Shown here: piece by piece, positions 38,600-50,863 of the stretch | How positions within the stretch are numbered: position 1 is the stretch's first letter | Layout of the letters: the number at the start of each line of letters is the position of its first letter | Assembly (NCBI RefSeq): GCF_016808095.1 | Contig: NC_068971.1 | Coordinates: forward strand, 51,973,631 to 52,037,630 | Length of the DNA stretch: 64,000 bases | Source of the DNA: Vigna angularis | Lineage: Eukaryota; Streptophyta; Magnoliopsida; Fabales; Fabaceae | Direction of reading: 5' to 3' | The notes under the pieces: model-generated | The model's input: only the letters and a program-made list of their open reading frames with translations | Databases searched by the model: none | What the model was told of the DNA's origin: nothing | Program-made: the position numbers and the translations under genes

Positions 38600-40617
38600 A
38601 TGTGGCAAAATCAAGCCAATCATTCTTCTTACAGTGATTCTGTCAAGGCTCTTGAAGATGATATACAACATGCTAATTCCTTGTAAGCTAATTCTTCTAT
38701 TTAATTTTATAGCCAAGTGTATTATTCCATTCCCATTTGCCTTCTTCTTTCCCTTTTCATTTTATGGATGACAAAGGGCTGCAATATCACTGAAATATGT
38801 TTGGTATGATTAGAAATTCAAGTGTGATGGAAAACTCTCACTTTGAGTAAAGATGGTAAGAAAAAAAATACCAAGTTTTAGGTTAAAAGTAGTGTTAAAA
38901 TCTTATATAGGTGAAGATATGTCTCATTTAGTGTTATGAATACATGCAGAATCCCCTCAAAGAACCCATTTGTGTGTTACATGCAACTGGGAAATGCATG
39001 TTTGTCCTTTGTCATACCAACATGTTAGGAAGATTCTTTACTGCTATCCAGTCACAAATAATCATATTTAGCAAGTTTATTGATATTTACAATAATTAAG
39101 ATTTTTTCATTGTCATGTAATTACAAATGCATTGGTTTATCTATGTCTACAGTAATTATCATGCAAGTCGTTTCATCAATGCAAAAATTGCATAGGAAAA
39201 AACTCTGATATATTGTGTTTGACTAGCCATGTTTATGACAGATGAACTTTAAAATTAGTGCAGGGCATTGTCACTTCCTGGAGATTGTGATGGGAACTGT
39301 TTTCAGATGAAATTATCTTACAGCCCCTTTGCACCTCTTTTCTTGCACTTGATTCAATGGTTGGATCTTAGTTGCACAGATACTTTACCTGTGTATTTGG
39401 GATTACTCCACATACTAATTTTCAATGTAAGTCACCATTGTTCAATTTTCTAAATTTTCACTCTTTTGTATACTTTCCCCACCCTTTTGTGGTGGAAATG
39501 CAAATGAATTAGCTATGTTTCTTTTGTCTTAGTCCAGGTATACGCTGATGGAATACCATCTATTTCCTCAAGTGAAAGGAAAGCAACTATAAAGGAATTT
39601 TATGGTATGTTTTAATGTTATGTTACATATTACATGTGTGTATCTGGTTTTGTTGGTGCCTTTTTTCTCTTGAACTGTGAATCAACTTTGAGGATGATGG
39701 CATGCTTTTTGCAGCTGTTATATACCCTTCATTAAGGTTGCTTCAAGGCGAGTTTAACAATGATCCAAGACACAGTTATGCAGAAGTGAACAGAAAGAGG
39801 CTTGAAAAGGTTCTCAGTAAAGATTTAGAGGGAGATGAAGAATGTGGCATATGCATGGAAAACAACATGAAGATGGTTCTGCCTAATTGTGGACATTCCT
39901 TCTGCATAAGTTGCTTCCATGATTGGTAATGTCAGATGCCACAACAGAGTTAAATTCCTTTGCCTATTCTGATAACTTCTTTTTTTCATAAATGAGAAAA
40001 TACAATAGAAATAAATCAGTTTTTTTACTAAACTATGATAACTATTCATGAAAAAATTTCTCCAGATAAACCCTTAATGTCATGATATGCCAAGATAACA
40101 TCATTTTATTAATCTTTCACAGAGAAAAAAGCTAAATGAATTGAATTTGGTTATTCATTTATGAAAGAACTTACAGAAACCATGATCTTTCTAAAAGGAA
40201 CGATATATAACTACTTCATAAATCATTGGTCGATATAAGACCAGTTTAAAGTATTGAGTTAGACTTAAATTCATTCTTAACATGATATTAGAATGGGGTT
40301 AGAGTCTCTCCTAGTGATATTTATTGTATGTTGGAAATGGTAGGATAAGATATAAAAGTATGTGTTATGTCTTGTAAGTGCAAAATGTAACAGATGAAAA
40401 ATTCAGGTACATGAGATCAGAGTCATGTCCCTTTTGCCGTGGAAGCATGAGAAGGATCAGTCCTGCAGATTTATGGATGGTCATTGGCAACAGTGATGTG
40501 GTTGACAGCTCCACCATTGCAAAAGACAATTTGAGACGTTTGTACCTTTTCATTAAAACTCTGCCTCCAATCTTAGCAGAACCACATCTACTATACACAT
40601 TCAATTACATGCTATGA
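38600..40617 (+). CDS. RING-HC E3 ubiquitin ligase, AIRP2 family (copy B)
   Basis: Five exons join in frame: 38600-38682, 39264-39426, 39538-39604, 39715-39925 and 40407-40617 (735 nt, 244 aa). The layout repeats copy A: DSVKALEDDIQHANSL, FQMKLSYSPFAPLFLHLIQW, SERKATIKEFY and a C3HC4 RING with CGIC, LPNCGHSFCISC and SCPFC ligands. Exons 2, 3 and 5 have exactly the same lengths as in copy A (163, 67 and 211 nt); exon 4 is 30 nt shorter, removing ten residues from the linker before the RING. By family it is a cytosolic ubiquitin ligase. The C-terminus (PPILAEPHLLYTFNYML) has diverged from copy A, so function may differ. The start is the first ATG before the conserved segment. Confidence 0.91.
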
Positions 40618-42057
40618 CTTCAACAAAAAAAGTGTTTTAATTATAACTTTTATGCAGTTGAAATAGTTGAATCAGACAAATATGCTTTTCCTGTTTTGTG
40701 AACACCTCAATCTCATGCTTATAATATTGAAAGAGTACAGAGCATAAACTATGAAAGGCATCAATCATAGATATTTTGATTTCTTTTACCTGTGAGAGCC
40801 TAAAGTTGTGGTTGAATGGCTTGGAAATGGACACGTTCTGGCTTTTAATACACTAATAATCAACGGCTAAATCATGGTGCACCGAGTCATCATAAACAGT
40901 ACCTATTTTCACAATATGAGATAAAGTAAACATATATATGAGACATGATATGATGTCATGCTGTGTTCTTCTTTCTTTCCAGATATCTAATGCCTCTTTC
41001 ACAAACGTAATCATGCTAAAAGATCAGCATAACATCAATGCACACAACAGATAAATGGTGCCAAATTAAGCATTTTTGCTTAAACTTAATTAATCTCAAT
41101 CACTATATAAAACTATAATCTCTTGATTTTTTTCGTATTATTTTTCTTATCAAAATCTCATTTTATGTTAAATAGTATAAGAATTGATATCATTTTAAAG
41201 TATTTTTATAAGTTATATGTTTGTATGTTAAAAAGCAGATTAAGCTTAACTCAATTTCACAAAACATTATATACATTAAATTGATCTTATCTCTAATAAA
41301 AATAAGACATTTAACTTTTTTATTTCTATAAGACTTAGTTATACTCGTACTTGAATTTCTTAAATACAAAATTATTTTACTTTTATAATTATTATTCTTT
41401 CATTTTTCCATTTAATTGTCCAATGATTACACTATCTAAATAACTCATATTCCCTAATAATACATTTACAAATTATTTACCATTTATGATTATATCTATA
41501 ATTTTTATCAATTTTTTTTAAAAAAAGGTGCAAAGTGCCTCTATTACTTTACAAGTTTCTTGCATTATTTATTTTCATTTGGTAATAGATTTTTTAGAGT
41601 ATAAAATATATATTCTAAAGAATTGATTCGAAAATGGATGGGAAGTAACATACATAGATGAATAAACATCATCCTATTAAAAAAACCTTGATAGAGTGTT
41701 AGATTTTTTGCACTTTTGTTCTGTGTTTAACTGGCCCAGTTGCTTTTATTAAAGAGAATAAAGGTTTATTAACGGAGCCCAAGTGGGTGTATTACTGCTA
41801 CTACAACGATGATTTCCGAATAACAAAATTGCTTCAGTAAGCCCAATTTACACAACCAAAGGGTGTGATTCTGGCAAGTGGCCCAATCATTAGGCATAAG
41901 CATATTCTCCACACACAACTCTCTCATTGCATTTAAACAACTAAAAATATAAAATATTCTCTAATTAAAATAGGTGCTTAATTATCATTACAAAAATATT
42001 TAAAAATTGAAATTGAAGAATATCTATCTATATATATATATATAGATAGATAAATAG

Positions 42058-42088
<31 letters not shown>

Positions 42089-44524
42089 TAAATATATATA
42101 TTATTTATGTTGGATTCGAGTGAAAGTGAAAAAAAAGAAGAAGAAAAAATAAAAAGAATGAAAAAAGTTTCATTGAGATTAAAAGAAGAGAGGGAAAAAG
42201 TGAATATATTCCACCCTATTTGTTTGCATGAGTGAACAAAGACAATACAAAAATAAAGTACACGAGAGTGTTTTTATACTAATTAGAAGTTAACATTTTA
42301 CTTGATTTTTTTCGTAATATTAAATTATTTAGTATTTAAAACTTTCCAAATAACTAAAACAAAAATAAAAGAAAAGGAAAAATCACCTTCCCCATTTTAT
42401 ATTAATTTAAGAAATAGGTCTTTTTTTATGAATCCCATGAAACTATTTTTCATTGTTTATTTATTTATTTCTCAAACCAACACTAAAAATTATTATTTCT
42501 TGTTTATCTTCTTGTGGGTAAAGTGAATAGATGTGGATTTTTTTTGGTTGTAGCCTTTGTAGGTAATTGAATTCCACATGTACTATGAAGGTATAAAGGA
42601 AAGGTTAAAGTTAGAGGTAGAATATAAAACTCTATGCCTTTAGAGTTGGATTTTTTTGTCTATACATCTTCACTTAAATTGTTGGTAGAATGCATTAAAC
42701 TAGTTAGTTTTATTTATTTATTTATTTATTGAAGTGTTCGAAACTCGGTTTAAAAAATAAATTTAATTTAAGAAATGTTTCATGATAAAGAAAATAATTT
42801 TTCTAAAATAATACTCGAATTACTTTTATAAATTCAGATGGAAAAGGAAGATTAACACAGACAAAAGTTTGCAACTTTAATGTGCACTTAATGAGTGTGA
42901 AATTAAAATTTGGTACAATAACCCCTTTTGGTTACTTTTTGAAAGGGTTATTATTTATTAAGGAAGCGTGGAAGACACGCGCCAATGGTACGAAGACAGA
43001 ACCTTTGTTTTTATTTTAATTTTTTTGACCTGACGCTGATGTTTTGTCCCTCTGCCTTTGTGCTTTGTCTTTGTTCAATTCAGTTACTTTTTTTTGGCTC
43101 CATTCATATTTTATTATTCACACGTTGGAAACCAACATCACCCTGAGGTGGGTTATAACTTGCATATATAATTTTTCTTTTTCTTTTCAAAAAAACTACT
43201 CTATTTTTTATATTTTCGTTTTGTTTTCTTACAAATTATTTCTATTATCTATGCATCTTTTCATCTATCTATATTTGTTTGATCATAAATCAATAATTTA
43301 TTAATTATATCATGTGTCATTAATATAATATAATGTTTTGACTGTTTTTTTAATTATTTAATTAATAATTTGGTCTTCATGTTTTGATTTAAAATTTATT
43401 TTGATTTTATATTCTTGGATCAATTTAATTTTGTTTTATTAAATTATGTTACCAGCTTGACACATCTCAAACAAAAATATATTTAAATTACATGTCAAAA
43501 TTTAAAATATCATTAAAAAAAATTAAATTGAAAATCACACAAATTGTTTATATGTACATATTTTAAATAACATTATTACCAAGGATTAAATTAAGTCTTT
43601 TTAAAATATATTGGACTCGATTAAATTAATTTAATGAAAGTAGTTATTTTTAAGAAAAACTAAAACTAAGTTAACAAGATAAAAGATAGCTATTAAACCT
43701 ATTTTCTATTATTTTCATTTTTGTATCACTTTAGAACTTGTGGATAGCATAAATACATTTGGGTAGTAGTGCACTCAATGTTAATTAATATTAATATGAA
43801 TGTTAATGTTAATTATTAGTAGAATTAGAATGGTAATAGAATTGATGATTGATTGGAATTTGGAGATGGGAACTAAAATGAAATTGGGAATGTATAAGAA
43901 TTGCTCTTTCCTCCAACAACTTTCCCATCATGTCTGTGAAATGCATTCCACGTGCCTTTCCACCAAAACTATGTCACTCATCACATGAATTTTCACAATG
44001 TCCATCTTCCTTTTTTTTCCATTTCCAGATCCCATCTTCAGTGAATTCTTAGCTGGTTTTCATTTTTCGTTTTTATATGTTATTTCAGTTTGTTATCTCT
44101 GTTTAATATGAAATAAGTTTTCTTAACAAAATAACATTATTATGCGTGAAAAAAAAGAAGAAACATAAATTAAGAATGACGGGTGTACCATATAATCGTA
44201 TTATCAACGCATTCTTTTAATCACTTAGCAGTTAACTCTTATAAAATAACAAAGATTTTTTCTAATTCTTTTACCATTTACACTTCTTCAATTGATCGGT
44301 CACATCGACCAATCGACAATTATATGTTAGAATCATCGTCATAAATATGACATGTTTAAAAAGGTAAATTTTTTGCACAGTAATTGGATCAACGTTGTGT
44401 AAAAATTCGTTTTAAAATCTATAAATACATAAATAAAGTAAGGAGGTAGGTGATTGTATTTGTTATGAAATTAAAACTATATTGTAATAATTTGTTCAAC
44501 AAAAGATACAATAATGATATTGTA
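40618..44524. other. Intergenic, AT-rich
   Basis: No gene is supported in these 3.9 kb. A compound TA/GATA/GA microsatellite lies at about 42027-42104. Frames such as 43044-43304 are low-complexity and rich in Phe, Leu and Tyr, as expected of AT-rich DNA. Confidence 0.65.
42027..42104. repeat. Compound microsatellite (TATC/TA/GATA/GA)
   Basis: Runs of TATC, TA, GATA, TA and GA follow one another. This is a likely polymorphic locus with no gene association seen. Confidence 0.9.
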
Positions 44525-44940
44525 GCGGGTATAGTTTAGTGGTAAAAGTGCGATTCGTTTTAAGGACCCCTTCAAAGTTAAGGGATCCTCCGTTTGATTC
44601 ATATCCCGATCAAAAACTTTATTTTTTATAATTAAAGGGACTCCTTTATACCCCTCGATGAATGATTTGCGGTATAATATACATTATTGTAATTTGGATA
44701 CAAGAAGAATCAAATCAAATTTGACAAATTGAGTTCTAAAATTATGAAACATAAGTTTTTTGAATTGGATCTAGAATCCGAATTTTTTTAGTATTACTAA
44801 AGGATCTATGGAGAGAAATATACAAAGTTTCTTTCTAATCGTAACTAAATCTTCCATTTTTTTTGCATAGTAAAAATTGAAGCAAAATAGCTATTAAACG
44901 ATTCTTTTATCTTTTGACTGATTTAAGCGTCAGAATATAT
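44525..44940 (+). pseudogene. trnG-UCC: Plastid-derived insertion: trnG-UCC 5' exon and part of its intron
   Basis: GCGGGTATAGTTTAGTGGTA followed by AAA at 44525-44547 is the complete 23-nt 5' exon of chloroplast trnG-UCC. It is followed by intron sequence beginning GTGCGATTCGTTTT. Further intron landmarks are present in order: CTTCAAAGTTAAGGGATCC, GATCAAAAACTTTATTT, TTTCTAATCGTAACTAAATC and TTGAAGCAAAATAGCTATTA. The 3' exon is missing, so no functional tRNA can be made. The copy has many indels compared with the plastid intron as I remember it, so the transfer is old. The right boundary is approximate. Confidence 0.82.
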
Positions 44941-45910
44941 TTGATAAGTATACCGCTCTTCGATTTGAGAATTACACAAAAAAAAAAAAAAAAGACTAAC
45001 GACTTTAAAAGATTAGTGATTAAAGTGTGAATGAGTAGTTTTTTACTATACTATCTAAAACAACCCGGAATTTTTTTTTATGAGAGATTAATCTTGATGA
45101 CTGCTGGGATATATACTATACATATATCAGTTGAGAAACAAGTAAGTGACACTCCAAGCCAAAGACAAAACAACATTTGAAAGAAAGTTGAGTTAAAACA
45201 AACAACAGTAATAATGAGAAGAGTTAATAGGTTCGAGAAACGCAGGTGGTGCAGATGCAGGTGCAGGGACAACAGAACAAAACAGAGAAGAGGTTGGAGA
45301 AGTATAGTATAAAGTATAAAGCAGAAACACTGTTTGTTTTCCCTAGGTTATGTTCTATCAGTGGTATAATAGTACACACCTTTTTGCATTTTCACAACCA
45401 CAGCCCTCACACACTAACTTTCCCTAGGATGCCCCCAACACAACAATCCTCCCACCACAACCCAACCCAGTTCACTTTTTCAGTGTCACAAACATTTTTT
45501 CAATTTTCAATATCTAAATTTCTCAAAGCCACCCAACGTGTCCCTTATCTTTCGGCATTAATCTTAAAAAACTGCTTCCACTGTTCCTAGTTCCTTCCCA
45601 CAATAATAATAATACTTACTGTGCATTGTTTAACAAGTAGCACTGAAGTTGCAGCTAGCTAGGTAGGACCAACCAACCAAACCCAAAGGGATATATACTA
45701 ACGTACGCCACAGGGACCGTTAGCTGTGCGGCGCCAATATTCGTTGGTGCTCTCTCTCTCTTTCTCTCTTTTCCTCTGTCTTTCTTTCTTTCTTTCTTTC
45801 CTTTGATATTTTTTTAACTCTTCTTAACTTGTTATAACCCAACAACACAAACCCAACCTTTTTTGAACTCACAGCACACCCACTGATCCTACTCTTTGTC
45901 TCTCTCAAAA
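44941..45910. other. Upstream region and 5' UTR of the ARR11-like gene
   Basis: No coding exon is seen. The segment before 45911 should contain the promoter and 5' UTR, including a pyrimidine microsatellite. The 114-residue frame at 45246-45590 shows no conserved motif. Confidence 0.55.
45748..45806. repeat. Pyrimidine (CT/TTTC) microsatellite in the ARR11-like 5' leader
   Basis: CT repeats are followed by TTTC repeats, 105-163 bp upstream of the start codon. CT-rich leaders are common in plant genes and may affect expression; no effect can be shown here. Confidence 0.85.
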
Positions 45911-48900
45911 ATGGATAATGGGTGTTTCTCTTCCCCTCGACGTGATTTCCCTGCTGGTCTGCGAGTTCTCGTTGTGGATGATGATCCTACGTGGCTCAAG
46001 ATCCTTGAGAAGATGCTCAAGAAGTGCAATTATGAAGGTTGGTTTTGTTTAGTCATGAGTGGTTCCTTTTTCTTTTTTGCACACTGCCACTTTTGTTATG
46101 TGCCAAGTTACCACTATTAGTTAATTTCATGTACTTAAGATCTATAAAATTGATGTAAAGTTTCCAGGTTTTGATTTATTTCTTTTTAAGCTTTAGCCTG
46201 TGGTGGGTTATGTCACGTTGTCATGGATCAGTTCGTAAGGAATGTGCTCGCTTTTTTATGGCAAAAAAAAAAAATGAAACAGAATTTCTTCTGTTAAGCA
46301 TGTAAACTGATGATGGCACTCAAATAGATAGTGTTGATTACTCATGATTTTGCATTCATTTTTTAAAATTTGGGTTGATTTTGGATTTTACTTGGTGAAC
46401 TGATCTTTCAACTCTTTAAAGGATGGTCCTTTTCATTTTCCAAGAAGCAAAAACTTGAACTGCAGAAAAGTTAAGATTTTGAAGTTACTATTAGAGGGGG
46501 CATGTTGTAGATTAGCTCGGATTCTATCTACTGTGTTACCATGTCTGTTAATATTAAGACATTTAGAGAGGAGCATAAAGAAGTTCTCTTGTCGAATTTG
46601 ATTCTTCCTAATCTAAATTTACTGTCTTCTGGCATTGTTTATTTATGGTATCTTAGGAGCTATGATATGCCATATTGGTAATCCGACAGTGTCTCATCCA
46701 TTGATAACATGCACTAAAGTCAAAATATTAATGAGAAGATGGTTGGTGCACGAGCAGTACATCATGTTGGATTAGTTTTTTTTTAAACTATATCTGGTAA
46801 CTGAATTAAATCTGAATAAATTAAACTGTACATGTTCTGTGAGGTTTTTATACGTGAGATCTTAGTTTATCGCTAAAACTCTCTTGGATTGAGCATTTGT
46901 CCTTGGTAGGTTTTAAAAAATTGTTTTTCATAAATGGAAGGTAGAGAGTTTAGTGCTTATGAAGTAACATGAGGCAAATAAAAACACCAAGTAAAGCAAA
47001 ACCCGAATTAGTGAGACTATGATTGCAACAAGAACAGATAATATATGAAGAGACATCTCTTAATGATAGTGTGAATGTCATAGGTAGTAGTAAGAGCTTA
47101 TGTCTAACAGGTTGTGGTCTACACAGCATGCAACACTGATCATTCAGATAGGTAATCTGAGAAATATTTGTATAACAAGAGACTTTGAAAGCTTTTGTTG
47201 TGTTACCATCTATACTGCCTACCAATCCCCTATCTGTGTTTCTCTTTCTTTTTCTTTTGCCTTTCTGTTCATATCAGTGAGATTTTATAGAAGTAACAAA
47301 TTTTGAAAAGCAAACACATTATTCTGATTCTCTTCTTTCATTTGATTCAGTGACTACATGTTGTTTAGCAAGGCATGCTCTAAACTTGCTTCGTGAAAGG
47401 AAGGATGGATATGATATAGTGATTAGCGATGTAAACATGCCTGACATGGATGGTTTTAAACTTCTTGAGCATGTTGGGCTTGAGATGGATCTTCCTGTGA
47501 TTAGTCAGTTCTCTATCAATAATATATTCAAGTTTTTCGTTATATGATATCATTGTAATCCTTTGATCACATTGATTGAAACTCCACGCTCTGACAAGTC
47601 ACACTTTGCAATGCTGTTCAGTGATGTCTGTGGATGGGGAAACAAGCAGGGTCATGAAAGGTGTTCAACATGGAGCATGTGATTATCTCCTTAAGCCTAT
47701 AAGGATGAAAGAACTGCGAAATATATGGCAGCATGTCTTTAGAAAAAGGATACACGAGGCAAAAGAGTTTGAAAGCTTTGAGAGTTTTGAGAGCATTCAC
47801 TTGATGAGAAATGGATCAGAGCTATCAGATGAGGGGAACTTGTTTGCTGTAGAAGATGTGACCTCAACAAAGAAAAGAAAAGATGCAGATAACAAACACG
47901 ATGACAAAGAATGTATGGATCCATCATCTGCCAAGAAAGCTAGAGTAGTCTGGTCTGTAGATCTTCATCAGAAGTTTGTTAAAGCTGTGAATCAGATTGG
48001 ATTTGATAGTAAGTTTCTTCTCGAGGTTCTGTATAAAAGTGTTGCTTGTAATTGTCACTGTGGCTTCTATAAATCTTGCTGATATGCATAACCTAGCATA
48101 TCCTTGATGAATTGAAGTGTGACTGCCAATTATAATCTTTTGTGCATGTAGTCATCTTATATCTTCCATAAAAAAATAATTTATAACAAATAATTTCTGT
48201 TTGGCAGAAGTTGGGCCCAAGAAAATATTGGATCTGATGAATGTTCCATGGCTGACTAGAGAGAATGTTGCCAGCCACTTGCAGGTGATGCTGTAATTTC
48301 ACTCCTTCAATGTTACCCCTATATTATTGAGAAAGAAACATGTATAGAGTCTTTCATTCAGATGAAAAATTTATTATGCATGATTACATTCATGTATTCT
48401 TTTTGGTAGACCTAGAATCATAACAAAACTTCACTTTGATACAATAGAGTGTAAGTAATTACCTCCAAACATAGGTCCTGTGCAAATGTTTCTTAGAAAC
48501 ATTACAACTTGGATGCAGATTATCTCGTAAATTCAATAGGACAAAACAAATAGTATAGAAAAAGTGTATGTTTGTGTAATGTTCCATGAGTTTGAAGTTT
48601 GAAACTCGGGTTCCTGATAAGAAATTTTCTTGTGCAGAAATACCGGCTTTATTTGATTAGGATTCAGAAAGAAAACGATCGGAGATCTTCCTCGAGTGGT
48701 ATGAAGCATTCAGATTTTCCTTCAAAAGATCTGGGAAGTTTTGGATTTCAAAACCCAGTAAACAAGCAACAAAATGATGTTTCAACTGACAGCTACAATT
48801 ATTCGGATGGATCATTACATCTTCCTACCGTGGAAAATAAAAATTATGAAGGCGATAAGGGAAGTGTTTCACAGTTCACCATAGCAAAAAAAGGAAGGCC

Positions 48901-49630
48901 CTTGACTGGTAACGTCACCGACTCAAATATGAGAGAGAGTTCAAGGGTTGGCCTCAATCAACCTTTTGCCCAGTCAGAAGGAAACCATGCAGTGTTTGAT
49001 TGCTCCTTGCCAACACAGTACTCATGGACTGAAGTTCCAAACATGCAACTCAAAGAAGAACACAAGTCACTTGTTCATTTAGAAGATAGCTTCAATCAGA
49101 TGCCATTACACGGTAAGCAGCATCACATCCAAGTTGATCAATCACAGTCAGTTGCTTCAATTAGTTCAGCTCCCTCTATAACGGAGGAAGAGGTTCCTGC
49201 TTGTATAGAAGCAAAACCTTTGTTTTCAGATTTCAAGAATGATCGATCCAGTTCTGTGAATTCAATAGGGAATGCAGTTGACACCTTTCCAATTCAACCA
49301 GGAAGTCTTGCTATGAATGCTCAATCTTTAGAACCCATTTCAACTACAAATTCAGGATTGAAAGCACATGGATATAATAACCTCAGTTGCATTTCTGATG
49401 TGGAAATTTACCAAAGAAACCTTCTTTTGGGAGGTGAGGCAGCTTCTGCACCTTTGGATGAGGATTTGCATTTCCAGTGGCTGCAGGGTGAATGTTATAA
49501 CATGAACTTCGGTCTGCAGAATATAGGAATGTCAGAATATTATGATCCAGGGCTTATTGCAGAAGCTCCAAGTCACTTATATGATTCAGCCGATTACTCG
49601 GTTATAGATCAAGGTCTATTCATAGCATGA
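45911..49630 (+). CDS. ARR11: Type-B two-component response regulator (ARR11-like)
   Basis: Five exons join in frame: 45911-46037, 47351-47503, 47622-48008, 48208-48284 and 48638-49630 (1737 nt, 578 aa). The receiver domain (about 17-136) has the acidic pocket VVDDD (D23-D25), phospho-acceptor D69 in [11 protein letters not shown] and the conserved lysine in LLKP (K118). A basic stretch TKKRK (176-180) precedes the GARP/Myb-like DNA-binding domain (about 198-254), which includes [20 protein letters not shown] and ends in NVASHLQKYRLYL. The domain sequence, including [20 protein letters not shown], is closest to Arabidopsis ARR11. The C-terminal 320 residues are Ser/Gln/Asn-rich, as in the activation regions of this class. 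By family it is a nuclear transcription factor activated by cytokinin phosphorelay from histidine kinases. A small oddity is the FESFESFES run (143-151), a 9-bp tandem repeat. The first intron is long (1.3 kb). Confidence 0.93.
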
Positions 49631-50863
49631 GCTGCTTTGCCTTTCCTGCATCTTCAACAAAAATCAAAATTCAATCATGAAAGGACAATCTAATGTTTCT
49701 TGTAGCTAACTACATCTTTGTTGAAGAATTTCAACCTCAACGGTTGGGGTATTCTTTTTCCGATCATAGAGGATTTGGATATATTGCAGTATGTATAAAA
49801 ACGAGTGCTGACAAGTATCGAGGTTACTTAATAAGCTTGCTTCCATCTTATTTTATCCTTGCTTAAGGTAAAAATAGATAAATGTCAACCCGCATTATTT
49901 GACAAATGTCTCTGAAAACATTATTATTGAATGAATGAATTTGGGTTTTACTAAAAAAAAATGGACTCAAACTATTTAGTAAGTCTTGAATAAAATTTAA
50001 CAATAACGTAGTTAAAAGAATGTTCATAGAAGATGTCACCATGTTTCTTTCTTTTTTTTAAATACTGACATATTTTTACATTTATTTAATATATTATAAT
50101 TTACTTTTTTTATTACAAAAATCATGTCAAAAAGAATGTAGGCGACTCAACCAACCATAAGAGTAGTTAAACTGCATATTATAGTGTAAAATGTAAATAA
50201 AAGATTACCTCACATGGAAAGTTTCGTCTCTTGTGAACTTTCACCTTTCTAATGATGTACTCTTTTCTATTTTAATCATATGACAGGGCTGGCTGAAAAT
50301 TCGGAGCCGCGCGCATCGATCACGGGAACAACTTTAAAGCGATTGGTTTATAAGAATGGTTTTAGAACCAAGCAATGTTGGACAAAGAAGCTTAAAGTGA
50401 ATTTTGAACAGTACAAGGGTACTATATGTTCTAAGCCATTGTTTTGGAAAAATTGAACAAATATTTCTTATTAGGTGGAAGTACTACCTTTTGTGTACAG
50501 GATTCAAATTCCTCAAACGCAAGTTTACGGAAAAAACATGTCCATGTCCTCAATCACAGTTATATGAAACTAAAGGTAATACATGTGCTATTATTTACCT
50601 TGATGTGTATATCGCCTAAACCTAATTTCACAAACTTGGTTATCTCCAGTGTCAAAATTTAATGTGGACTACAAAAAAAAAAAACTACAAAATTTTCCAA
50701 CGAAATGTGAAAACACATCGGGACATGATCTCTCCTAATTACAAGTAAACTACAATCACTGATTAATGATATGAACATCAGGCTGAAAGAATACAAGTGG
50801 TTTGTTTCAGTTCTTTGACAAATTTTTCTTCAAATCACAGGCTCCGTCAGTACTTTTTTCTTG
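49631..50863. other. Convergent 3' flanks of the ARR11-like and TPX2 genes
   Basis: The two neighbours end towards each other here. The sequence holds their 3' UTRs and AT-rich spacer. No separate gene is supported. Confidence 0.65.

Noticed and set aside
44525..44547. A functional nuclear tRNA-Gly
   Set aside because: Only the 5' half-exon is present; no anticodon arm completion, T-arm or 3' exon follows within the plastid-derived segment.
45246..45590. 114-residue frame upstream of the ARR11-like gene
   Set aside because: No motif, proline/histidine-rich from CA-rich DNA, and placed where the promoter and 5' leader are expected.
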